From assembly GCA_021292105.1 (NCBI GenBank), contig CM037871.1, positions 55,258,866-55,322,865 of the forward strand: 64,000 nucleotides of DNA. The letters run 5' to 3'. Made by a program: the position numbers and the translations under genes. This document shows positions 22,931-33,250 of the stretch, piece by piece; position 1 is the stretch's first letter; every line of letters starts with the position of its first letter. This stretch comes from Anadara kagoshimensis. Taxonomy: Eukaryota > Mollusca > Bivalvia > Arcoida > Arcidae. Under the pieces are notes generated by a model. It did no database searches. It was not told where the DNA came from and saw only the letters and a list, made by a program, of their open reading frames with translations.

Positions 22931-23478
22931 GACACGTATGTAAGAACTAATGATAAGAACATGATACTATGGGATGTCAAAAATATCACACAGTAAATGA
23001 CAACTACAAACACAGAGAGAACATGAGACTATCCATATAGAACTTAATGAATAACCCAAAGAACCAAAACGAATAAGTCAATAATAATTCTTATAATAGA
23101 TATTTTAAGTAATTCCATTCAATTGATCAGACAAAAAGGCCATTTTAATTTGTTATTTTAAAGATATATTAGTGTGAAATGACTAAACATCATTTACTGC
23201 ACCTTGAATGATTTCTTTATAAAATGTTGATAAATTAAAAATGCCAATTTAAATTGAAAATTATAAATAGTGTCAGATTTCTTTCGTCCTTTCCCTAGCT
23301 ATTTGTAAGTTAATTCGCCGTTTTCATTTTTTTTATTTTATTGTAATTTTGATATGAGCTTTGTTTGTTTCGGTACATATGATTTAGTGCCCACAAATCA
23401 TTCCTTATTAAGATGATAATTGAAATATATTTCTTTGGCTCTTGTGTCACATAGAATGTTTATTTCATATTCTTTCAG

Positions 23479-23588
23479 AATTGGACGGATTGCCGATTAG
23501 TATGGAATCCAGCAACCTATGGTGGTATTGACAATATTGTTCTACCTTATAACAAAATATGGGTTCCAGACATCACACTCTATGACAA
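23479..23588 (+). CDS. nAChR subunit (gene B), exon 4
   Basis: A 110-nt exon after TTCTTTCAG encodes NWTDCRLVWNPATYGGID and KIWVPDITLYDN (last codon split 2+1). It carries the Loop A region WxPDxxLYxN, which forms part of the agonist site on the principal face. The length of 110 nt and the phase-2 end equal classical nAChR exon 4. The donor is GTATGA. Confidence 0.92.
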
Positions 23589-24716
23589 GTATGATACCAT
23601 TTCTTGATTTATTGTGTTGTATGTATGTGTGACTTTGTGAGACTGGTTCGATGGTAAAGGCTAAATACATTTTTATCTTCACTACCAGTCAGGTGCATCA
23701 TGTAGTCAGTATATAAACATGCAATACAGGTACTTATCGGATCTAAGGATCTTATATTTGGTATGAAAGTCAATCATCATCAGTTACGGACCCAGTTCTA
23801 GTTTCGTTCCGGTTCCCTGATTATTAGTAAAATTATGGAATGTGGAAATATAAAAATCTCTTTAAAATATCAGCTTTTCGGACTGTTTTCTAGATTCCCA
23901 CAGATATAGAATTATTATTCGTAATATGAATTAAACATCATATAGAATATGGAATTGCAACTCGACTTTAGCACCCTGATGCCCGTTGATATTTTACTGG
24001 TTGATCTACTATTTAATTATTATTGCCGTTTGTTGTTACAATGCTCTCATAACGTTGTTTTGAAATGAAGAAAGTGTCATAGCAATACTATTTAAAAAAC
24101 AATGTCTTTATAAACCTGCAAAGTATATGTTGGGCTGTTTCAAATTGCATAAAATGTGAAACCTTTTGTGCAAAAAATTGGGACAGACCATTATACTTTG
24201 CAAGTTCATAAAGACATTGAAAAAAACATTATTTCTTATATTTACAATATTTATAAAACTTAATTTTATTGACGTCTCACATTTTCCATGTTAATTTAAA
24301 AACAATTTTAAAATGCGCTTTTCGTGCACTTTTTCATAAAAAATGGCTCGTTTCCTGTCGGTCAACGAGTGCATTTGACATCTGACGCCATCACGTCAGT
24401 GTGTGGAACATTGTCTCTATAAATTTGCAAATTATAGTCGATGTCAAATACTTTATTGAAGCAAAGTTATTGCATTTGTAAATGTGAGAGCATCTAGTAG
24501 AGAATAGTGATGCTCGTTATCTCTTAGTAAGTATTTCTTCCTACAGTAACACTATAATAGCATAATGAGTGTACACATTATGCATTTTATATCATCATAC
24601 AGGATGACTTTCAAAATTGTAAAAGAGTAAATATTATCGCTTTATTTCATAATTTGAATTCAGTATTTTAATTCTTTTAGTAGACGTGCGATTATTATGA
24701 TTTGTTTCTTTTTCAG

Positions 24717-25251
24717 TACTGGAGAGACGTTTTTTGGCAAGGAAGATTTTTGCCGAACATACATTCAGATGGGACCGTCATTTACAATTTCCCCTCTGTG
24801 GTTGATAATCGATGTATCGTCGACGTATCACACTTCCCTTATGATTCACAAACGTGCAAGTTTGTTTTTGGTTCATGGTCTTTTCATGCAAACGAAGTTG
24901 ACTTTAAAACTAAGAATTCCAATGGCGATTTGTCAGCTATTGAGTCGAATGCCGAATGGGAAATTACGTCATTTCCGGCTGAACGCCACTCACAGATATA
25001 CACATGTTGTCCCGATCCATTTGTTGATATCACTTTTTATTTAAACATGAAAAGGAAGCCGAAATTCTACATAGTGAACATAATCATACCATCAACACTG
25101 CTAACAGTTTTGGGTGTATTTGGATTTGCATTACCGTGTGAATCGGGAGAAAAGGTTTCTTTTGAAATCACTGTCATGTTATCTTTAGCCGTGTTCCAGA
25201 TATTAGTGGCGGATTCACTTCCTGCATCAGCGGAGACAATACCATATATAG
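24717..25251 (+). CDS. nAChR subunit (gene B), exon 5: Cys-loop, Loop C, M1, M2; apparent 1-nt deletion
   Basis: After TTTTTCAG the phase inherited from exon 4 reads NTGETFFGKEDF, but everything from about 24752 on is in the next frame: LPNIHSDGTVIYNF, the Cys-loop (C-IVDVSHFPYDSQT-C), GSW of Loop B, IYTCCPDPFV with the vicinal cysteines of an alpha-type Loop C, M1 (IVNIIIPSTLLTVLGVFGF) and M2. M2 is preceded by GEK, as in cation channels, and has Leu at 9' and an unusual Glu at 4'. The 535-nt length is one short of a phase-consistent exon, so one base is missing near T-runs 24730-24735 or 24747-24751. This is either a sequence error or a disabling mutation. The exon ends in phase 1 before GTACGT. 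The whole protein would be about 462 residues, normal for the family. Confidence 0.9.
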
Positions 25252-26104
25252 GTACGTTTTATCCATTTGATTTCATGTATGTGTTCAAAATTTTCTATGT
25301 AGACTTCTGTCTTTGGGCCTCGTTGATCGATCTAAGGTTCTTGGGCATAAGTTCGAATCCAATTATATTGCTAAGGTTTAATTTTTAAGGTTGCTTAACG
25401 AAAGCCAATGGTTATTTCCGGGTACTTACATTATCTTAACTATCCAAGAAGAAACGGACTTAATATTTAAATAATATCTTCTTTTATCAGCTCATTTCTG
25501 TAACTTTTCGCGTTGATGGCTAACCGGATATTTTCATAATATCACAGGAGTAAAAAGTGATGGGTGTAGTCGTACCCTTTACTATTGCTATTCATTTTTT
25601 GACCCAATATTTTAACTAAGCCATTCGTTCCATTTTGGGCTAGACTGAATCCAATAGATTTAACTGTAGCAACCAACCATATACATCGGTTTAATCTTCG
25701 TGTTAAAGTAAAATCATATATTACAATATGATGGATCTTGGAATGCCCGAGTCAATATGGCATGCATGGGGTTCCTTTTAATTGTTAGAATAAACCCCGC
25801 TGTACGATATGTATTTTTATTCTACTAGCTAAATTGAATTTCAAAATGTGAAATATTAACCAAGGTTCATTGATACTATTTATTTAAATTTAAGTATAAA
25901 TAAGAAAACCATTCGTATCCATGAGTTTGAAGTCAAAGGTTTTTCTTCACTATGTAGACTGGTGCTTTTTTACGCTACATTACCAATGATGTTTGCACCA
26001 ACAGGGTCTAAATTTATTTATCCGTTGATAAGACTCCGCAATATGAAATCCAATAGGAATCAATATATGCCTTAACTGATGTTTTCTTTTATTTTTGATT
26101 TCAG

Positions 26105-26307
26105 CTATATATTTTACATTTTCCCTTTTCTTGGTGGGATATGCAACTGTGATGTCGGTTGTAGTTAACGTTCTTCATTACCGTGGAGAGGAACAAGAAA
26201 TACCACGTATAATAAGGCGTTTATTCTTTGACAAACTATCTATAATTACCTTTGTGAAAGTACCAAGGTCAAATAAAGAATTCGAATACAAATCAAATAA
26301 AGACAAG
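26105..26307 (+). CDS. nAChR subunit (gene B), exon 6: M3 and loop start
   Basis: After GATTTCAG the exon completes Ala and encodes IYFTFSLFLVGYATVMSVVV (M3), then LHYRGEEQEIPRIIRRLFFD and a basic cytoplasmic stretch. It ends in phase 0 before GTAAGT. It is paralogous to 4264-4469 across its full length; three to four residues differ in M3 and more in the loop. Confidence 0.92.
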
Positions 26308-26832
26308 GTAAGTGCTATGTTAGAAAGACGTTAGTGTACCAAGCTGTTCCATAGGTTCTAAGTGTCTATCCATGGTGTATACTAAGTGTTTTTAAACTCT
26401 CTATCGATTTCACGGATGTATATTGGCTTGTGTTGGTGTATAACCATGTGTACTGTATTTTTTATGCATAGAAAGGTGTTTCCAACCCCCTTTTAATATA
26501 TCCTTGATGTGCACTAAGGTGTCCCTAACACACTTTCACTATATCCTTTATGTAAACTAAGGTATCCGTTAGAGATAGCTTTGGATTACCCAACACTGGT
26601 ATATATTTAAACAATACTATATAAAATTATATAATTATATCAAATGACTGTACAAGAAGGGAGTTTTTAATCAGTGATCTGAATATCTTGTTTTATTTTC
26701 GTATCCCATTTGCTTGCCGTGCTCTGTATTGTATTGGTTAATTGTAACATTTGCAACATTAAGCTACAAATCAAACACATACATACAGCTGTACGTCGAA
26801 ATCACAAGATTTATGATTTATTTCGTTTTCAG

Positions 26833-27129
26833 GAAAATGAGAAAAACGACAATAAGAATGGTGTTATAAAAGTGACAACTCACAGGCAGAACGGTCACGT
26901 GCCAACACTTCCTCCTGTCGAACGGATAGAGACCGCCACACCAGAGGTGACAACTGTAAATGAAAGACACATGAGCCACATAGAGAAAACGTTACAACAC
27001 ATAGACAGACAGATTTCCAGATCTGCGGAGTGGAAGAAACTCTCAATCATAGTTGATAGATTATCGTGTTACGTGTACATTTTTGTTGGTTTAATTGGTA
27101 TGAGTGTCATACTCATATTGTCATCGTAA
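26833..27129 (+). CDS. nAChR subunit (gene B), exon 7: cytoplasmic loop end and M4
   Basis: After TCGTTTTCAG the exon encodes a polar loop (ENEKNDNKNG...), the amphipathic MSHIEKTLQHIDRQISRS and EWKK (MA helix), and M4 (SCYVYIFVGLIGMSVILIL), ending LSS-TAA. The cytoplasmic loop is short for the family, as in gene A. The length is 297 nt, identical to gene A's last exon. Confidence 0.92.
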   Translation, partial: ENEKNDNKNGVIKVTTHRQNGHVPTLPPVERIETATPEVTTVNERHMSHIEKTLQHIDRQISRSAEWKKLSIIVDRLSCYVYIFVGLIGMSVILILSS

Positions 27130-27401
27130 CTCATGCGTCAATATCCCTTAAAGAATGCAATAACCGTTTCTGCCCTGTTTCGGGTGGATTTCACTGCTGA
27201 TGCATTACATAGAGAGTTTGAGTTTGGTTGGAATAATTATGTGTCGCAAAGTATGATAACTGATCCGGATCAGCAGTTTATTGGAAAACCACCGATTTTA
27301 AAAATATTCTTTTTTGTATTGATGATATGCATGGAATCACAGACTACTAATACTAAATCATATTAAATGACAAATGATATTGCAGTTTCTCGCAGCTTAA
27401 T

Positions 27402-27407
27402 AATAAA
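27402..27407 (+). promoter_or_regulatory. Candidate polyadenylation signal of gene B
   Basis: AATAAA lies 273 bases after the stop, followed by an A-rich stretch. Usage is inferred. Confidence 0.4.
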
Positions 27408-27656
27408 ACAAAATATAAAATAAACTATTTACAACTCCCTTTGTTCTAGGCGGGAAAATGTTATAGATATTTTTTGAACAAAGATCATTCGGGAAGTTTA
27501 TGGGAATAAGGCGTCCCGCGGGAAGTATTTTGTGATAATATGTGTGCAACAACCGAGAACAGTTAGCTGATTTACTAGCAGTTTCAGAAACAAAATTATC
27601 AAAAATTTATTAAATCTCCTATTACAATTTATACTCTTTTACTAAAATAGTGTCGC

Positions 27657-27971
27657 ATATAGTCAAAGAAACAACATTGACCTGCCCGCTTAACCTTTCA
27701 TAAGGAATATTTATATACGATAGTTAAAAAAATACATAGGTAGTGTCATGATTCGCAGTAACTACTATGGTCCAAAAATACATAGGTAGTGTTATGATTC
27801 GCAGTAACTACTATGGTCCAAAAATACATAGGTAGTGTTATGATTCGCAGTAACTACTATGTTTCAAATGATGCATGTAGACATATTAAAAACACCCACT
27901 TTCCATTTCTGATCCATAATAAATATTTAAATTAGAGGTCAAGCAGACAGTTCAGTGTTGTTTGCCTATAC
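27657..27971. mobile_element. MITE family T, copy 3, with internal 46-bp triplication
   Basis: The TIR blocks ACAACATTGACCTGCCCGC and, inverted, GGTCAAGCAGACAGTTCAG mark the ends. The interior differs from the other copies: a 46-bp unit (AATACATAGGTAGTGTTATG then ATTCGCAGTAACTACTATGG) is present three times at 27731, 27777 and 27823. Confidence 0.75.
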
Positions 27972-28039
27972 CGTAACAGTATTCTAATTATAAACAAGAT
28001 GTTATATTGGCATGACGATTTGTTCTACCCTTTCGGGTC

Positions 28040-28145
28040 TAGCAAATGTAAAATAAAACTTTAAAACTGGCAAATTAGGTTAAACACGTGAGCTTCCACC
28101 AGGAAAGTGAGGCCGGTGCTTCGAAGGACAAGCATTTATACTATG
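28040..28145 (-). repeat. Retroelement 3'-end fragment
   Basis: ACTGGCAAATTAGGTTAAAC, ACGTGAGCTTCCACCAGGAA and AGTGAGGCCGGTGCTTCG show the reverse family order. Confidence 0.65.
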
Positions 28146-29005
28146 TTTTGTGGGTACTAAATGTAACTTACTGGCGGAGTTCATGTGAACGTCTTAGTTG
28201 TTTTTCGGAGATCCGGAAATGTAAAAAAGCACCAATACATGTAAATGATAATTTGTTTTCCTAATTGCTTGGGTTACTTCAAGTCCTAATATGTTTTGGC
28301 TGTTGCAACATATACATATATATATATAACAACTAATAGAATACAAATTGTATGTAACATGTGACAGATAGATTTAGAAAAGAGTTTTCGTAAAACCACA
28401 GCAAGCAATGCATCATAATTTATGTCATCTTAATTTTATGTCCTTTTTTAAGATTTGTTTGAAAATAATCTTGTCGGACACAACAGTATTATTTTAAATT
28501 TTGTTAAGAATTGTCAAGAGATTTATAAAAAAACGACGATCATTTCGATCTAATTTCATTATTACATTAAACACCTTAACGAAACTGACAGCAATGTTTT
28601 GTTCTTAATACACCTACAAAATATTGTTTGGTTCCATATCATCGATTTTAGTAATAATCAGTTACAAATCAAATCATTTTAATTTATAATCAAGAAGGGC
28701 GTGGTGTGTGTGTGGACAAAATAATATTAAATTGTGGCTGCATAAAAACGCACATACAGTAGAGCCTTGTTTAATGTTTAATACACATGTACAAATGTAA
28801 TAAATTGGTGCCAAATTACCAGCTCATTCCTTTAGCTCGACATCTATCTATCTCAAGGCAGTTTTTCAGCCACTGGCTTTCATATATTGGCAGTTTAGCA
28901 TCCGAGTTCCGACTCCTTTTCGTTACTTTACTGTTAAACAATCGACAGGCCTGTACTATAGTTCCGCTCGATTGCTGATGTCCGATAACTTATCTAAAAT
29001 TCTAT

Positions 29006-29277
29006 TTATACCCCCGCTTAAAAAGTGGGGGTATATAGTGATAGAGGTGTCCGTCCGTGTGTCCGTCCGTCCTCCCGTCCTTCCGTTACACCTTAGAATA
29101 CCTATCTCTTATCCGCAACTCCTCCTAAACCCTTCAATGGATTTTCATGAAACTTTCACACAATCTTTGTGATATAATGTACATGTGTACCTACTATTTA
29201 AAAATTTGATCCGATGGATTTTTTATGTTGGGAAAGCGGGGTATTTTTGTGAGCTTGTGGCTCACAGGGTTTCTAGT
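29006..29277. mobile_element. Short HINE/pearl-like element
   Basis: It begins with a palindromic CCCCCGCTTAAAAAGTGGGGG and a GTCCGTCC run, and ends with a hairpin GTGAGCTTGTGGCTCAC followed by AGGGTTTCTAGT. The stem-loop just before CTAG resembles Helitron-type 3' ends, and non-autonomous bivalve pearl elements have this architecture. It has no tandem core, unlike the elements at 39977 and 54635. Confidence 0.6.
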
Positions 29278-29559
29278 TTTAATTAGGTATAAGTATAAGC
29301 TGTACATGTATTGTGTATCTACTAATCAAATTGTTGGAAAAGAGTGTTATAAAGTTTGTCTAAATGCCTTTGTTTGGTATTAAGGTGTTGAATAATTTTT
29401 GTTGTATGTTTTGTGCGTTTAGTGTTTTATACAAGTTCTGGTAATTTTATTTTTTAAATAAATCAAAATTGAATTTAAATGATTTTCACAATAACAATTA
29501 AAGATCTTACAATTGTAAGAGTTTATAATATTCAAATTGTTATGTATATGATATGCAGG

Positions 29560-30175
29560 CTAATCCGATATTGTTAGTTGATAAGTATGGAAAAGCTTTT
29601 GTACACATTTTTTTGGAAACTATTTTTAGTCTAGATGCAACGAAGTTCTACTCGACTATTATAATTTGGCGGAAAGGCGGGCAGGCGGATAGGCGAACAG
29701 GAATAAGTTTTCCGGACTTTTTTGCTAAACGCTTGCAGATATTGAACTGATATTTGGTACGTAAATCTACCATTATGAGTTACAAGTCAAGTTTGTAAAA
29801 CCGTTTTGCTCGTACGTACACAATAAGGGCCTTCGTGGCTCATGGTGACCAATTTTCAGTCATTCAATGCTATATCTTGAATGAATGTAAATTTTGTCCA
29901 TGGGGTTTTAAGCTTTTATGTTTTGATGAAATAATCTTCAATTACGAAAGTTAAAATTCAAGATAATAACTTTTTATTTTGTGCTTTCGTTTCTATTCTT
30001 ATATATTCCAATTCAGATAAAACGTTTTCTTTCATTAACCCAAGGTCAAAGGTCAAGGTCATGATCTCAAATGTTATATCTTGATTATATGTAAAGATTT
30101 TGACATGGGTTTTCAGTTTTGTTGGTGTCTTGCAGTGCCCTTTATAATGTTCAAAGGACAAGTGCATAACCTAGT
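29560..30175. repeat. Diverged relic with GGTCAAAGGTCAAGGTCA phrase
   Basis: A degenerate stretch contains GGCGGAAAGGCGGGCAGGCGG-like sequence near 29670 and AAGGTCAAAGGTCAAGGTC at 30043-30061, phrases typical of the HINE-like cores elsewhere in the window. No ends can be defined. Confidence 0.4.
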
Positions 30176-30550
30176 TTTTTACTTTTTTGTCACTATTATT
30201 AGTCATTTATAAATATATATCTCAAATCTGAATGTTGTCGCATTGCGTGACCTAGTTTTAGTAATTATAACATTTTTCTTACTGATTAAGATTTTCATTA
30301 AAAGGCCTTTTGATACATAATGATACACAATGCCATAATTATATGAAGTTGGTTTTATGTAATCTATAAAATGCAATTAAGTAAAAAATTATTTTGGACT
30401 AAAACATTCAAATTAGCCATTATTTATGCTTGAACGTATCAGACCCATTGTCGTGTTTATCATTGTTCAGTAATAAGTTTGAATACCAACGACCAGAACA
30501 ATTTATGACAATCTTTATAGGTTATTATGATGGTGACTTTTTTTTTTTTT

Positions 30551-30780
30551 GACATCCAGATAATTTCAGTCGACATAAATTATCTTAACATGTTGAATTA
30601 ATAGCACGACTAGTGGAGATAATATGATGGAAAATTGTAATAGTAAAATAAGTTGAGATGAATAACACGATATGTCGAGATACTTATGTCGACTAGTCAT
30701 GGTAAATATCTCGACAGAAGTATCTCGACATGTTATATTGTTTATCTCAACGTCATGTCGGCTGAAATTATGTAAATGTC
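30551..30780. mobile_element. MITE with ~27-bp TIRs
   Basis: GACATCCAGATAATTTCAGT at the left pairs with GACATTTACATAATTTCAGC read from the right, both followed by CGACAT. The interior is dense in the word GTCGAGATA in both orientations. It is preceded by a ten-T run. Confidence 0.7.
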
Positions 30781-30805
30781 AGAAATAAGCCACTATAATG
30801 AAGAG

Positions 30806-31027
30806 ATTAAACATATCACAAGCCAGATATAAAAAATTAAACATATCACAAGCCAGATATAAAATTAAACATGTCACAAGCCAGATATAAAATTAAACAT
30901 ATCACCAGCCAGATATAAAATTAAACATGTCACAAGCCAGATATAAAATTAAACATGTCACAAGCCAGATATAAAATTAAACATATCACCAGCCAGATAT
31001 AAAATTAAACATATCACAAGCTAGATA
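30806..31027. repeat. 28-bp tandem repeat, 8 units
   Basis: The unit ATTAAACATATCACAAGCC plus AGATATAAA recurs eight times with only A/G and A/C variants at two positions. It ends directly at the left TIR of the MITE at 31026. Confidence 0.95.
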
Positions 31028-31192
31028 CAGTCCAACCTGCCTTAAAGGCCACATGCTTATAAAGGCGAGCATAATCATATCCCAATTGTTCTTTATTCAT
31101 ATTATTTGAACCTGTATATAAAGGCCACCTGCCCATTAAGGTCACTTTTACTGTTTCCCTTGGGTGGCCTTTATAGACAGGTTTGACTGTAT
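31026..31192. mobile_element. MITE with CAGTCAAACCTGTCTATAAAG-type TIRs
   Basis: The left end TACAGTCCAACCTGCCTTA and the inverted right end TACAGTCAAACCTGTCTATA both run into AAGGCCACC, with TA at each side. A second copy with a damaged left end is at 38293-38464. No coding sequence is present. Confidence 0.75.
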
Positions 31193-31859
31193 AAATTTTT
31201 AACGTGATAAAATTAGCATGCAAAATGTCATTGAATGATATGAACGACTGAGGTATCATCACTTATCTTTTAGATTTATATTTTTCATTTAAAACACGTG
31301 TTTTGGATCAATAAATATTTAAAATTTGCAATTGTTCATTTTTTGAAAGACGAAAATAGTCTTTATGTATTGTAACCTACATAGGCACTAAGTATCCTGC
31401 ATAGTTGGCATAACACTGACAACAACAAAGGGTACAAGATATTTTTACTATTTTATAATAATGTAATAAATCAACTGATTAGATCATTGTTAACGATCTT
31501 ACTGCTTTTGTTAACATTTACGTAACAGTAACTGATGTTATGTTTAACAACTGATGTTATGTTTAACAACTGATGTTATCTTTAACAATAACGTGGCAAT
31601 TACATCTGCGGTCCCAGTTCATCAGAAAGGTGTTTTTACCTAGATATGTACAACCCTCGGGTATTATGTTTTTTTGTTTTTTTTAGAAAATATGACCTCG
31701 TAATACTTGTGTTTTAAAGCGAAAGTTATGAAGTAAAACATTAACTTAAATATGATTATTTGCCTTTGCTAATATTTAAACCTTTTTGAAAATTTATCTT
31801 GGAATAAGGGGTGAGCATGTACATAACAATATTCAGAGTACCCAAAAAGATATATGACA

Positions 31860-32255
31860 AAATATGGACGTACAACGAACATTGCAAAAACAGATAGATA
31901 TTTAACTTTGCTGCTTGTAAATGAATTGTTGACCCAGGAATATTGCAAACCTAAACTTATCAAGGCCATCGTAAACTTTTATGGCCATCATCACAGTATT
32001 GTTAATAAATTTGATCTCTCTGTGTCCAGAATTGCCCTGGATATATTTGACGTCCCATAGTTTAATGTTCCTTTTAATCAATGTTGATTACACACGTGGC
32101 AGATGTAATTAGCTAAACAGAAGGTCCTTACCCTTCCGGAGCACCCGGCCTCATTTCCCTGGTGGAAGTTCACGTGTCTCACCTAACTTATCAGTTCCAC
32201 AGTTTTATACTTTGCTTCTGCATTGGATTCGGACATGGATTAGTATGTTTTTTTT
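31860..32255 (+). mobile_element. 5'-truncated retroelement with RT C-terminal remnant
   Basis: An open stretch to the stop at 32060 encodes VNELLTQEYCKPKLIKAIVN then FYGHHHSIVNKFDLSVSRIA and LDIFDVP, the C-terminal end of the same RT family as at 14715. The complete non-coding 3' end follows (CCTTCCGGAGCACCCGGCC and TTTGCTTCTG). This is the best-preserved C-terminal coding end. Confidence 0.8.
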
Positions 32256-32614
32256 TTTAAAAAAATTGCCAAAACTATTCCGTGCAATTCTACATTCATT
32301 TATTTTGAGAGATAAAGATGTCGTTTATGATTGTGTCATTAAAACAATCTCTTGCAAATTCGACTTCAAAAAATTACCTTGAAAATGAGTTATGTAATTT
32401 TTAACAATAACATGGATTACAAGATATAAATCTTATCTGAAAGTCATCTGATGTGTTGAGTCTTATGTAAATGATATCGTGTTTTAATCTTTTTGTCTAA
32501 TTATAACTTAAGTAGATTCAGATCACATGTTTAATGTAATCTGTTTTAGCGATTGTTGTTAATTTACATTCATTACGTAACCATCCTTTAATCTTGCAAA
32601 TTCAAATCATCAAG

Positions 32615-32995
32615 ATTCTAATCCATGTCCGAATCACAATCGAGAAGCAAAGTAAAAACGTTGAAACTGACAAGTTAGGCTAAACACGTAAACTTCCGCT
32701 AGGAAAGTGAGACTGGGTGCCCCGGAAGGGTAAGCACCTCCTGTTTAGCAAGCTACATTCGTTACGTGTATAATAACGATTGGGTGAAAGGACCATGGAC
32801 CTATGGGACGTCAGATATATCAAGGGCAAACCTTAATACAGAGACATCAAACTTTCAACAATATTCTGATGACGGCCATAAAACCTTTTGAGGGCCATGA
32901 TAAGCCTATGCTTGCAATATCCCTGGATCATCAATTTATTCGCAAACCGCCTGCTTCGTTGTACAAAGTCCCCATAGTGGGAACAAGCTAATTAG
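32615..32995 (-). mobile_element. 5'-truncated retroelement, inverted relative to its neighbours
   Basis: Read in reverse it runs from TAGCTTGTTCCCACTATGGG through the FYGxHH-coding region to the 3' end with CCTTCCGGGGCACCC. It lies tail to tail with the plus-strand copy at 31860-32255 (360 bp apart) and head to head with the one at 33035. Confidence 0.8.
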
Positions 32996-33034
32996 ACTTT
33001 AATGTTGTTCTTACTAATTCTGTACCAAACATTT

Positions 33035-33250
33035 TCCAGGATATATTTGATGTGCCATAGGTCAATGATCTTATCATTTAATTTTAATTACACATGAACG
33101 GTGCAATTACCAAGACAGCAGGTGCTTACCCTTGTCGTTAACCCAGCCTCACTTCCCCGCAGGAAGTTCATGTGATTAACTGAATTTGCCAGTTTCCTTA
33201 AGTTTTACTTTGCTTTTTGGATTGTGTTTTGAACATGGGCTGGTATTTTT
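33035..33250 (+). repeat. Retroelement 3'-end fragment
   Basis: GATATATTTGATGTGCCATAG, CAGGTGCTTACCCTTGTCG and CACTTCCCCGCAGGAAGTTC then TTTTACTTTGC are present in family order. Confidence 0.75.

Noticed and set aside
24717..24725. Frame rescue in gene B exon 5 by an acceptor eight bases downstream
   Set aside because: AG at 24723-24724 would restore frame but lacks its own pyrimidine tract, removes family-like TGETFFGKEDF residues and conflicts with the strong TTTTTCAG site at the conserved position. Kept as the alternative to test.
24697..25044. Separate 115-residue protein overlapping nAChR exon 5
   Set aside because: Only its first dozen residues after the acceptor fit the nAChR; the rest is the wrong frame after the apparent base loss.
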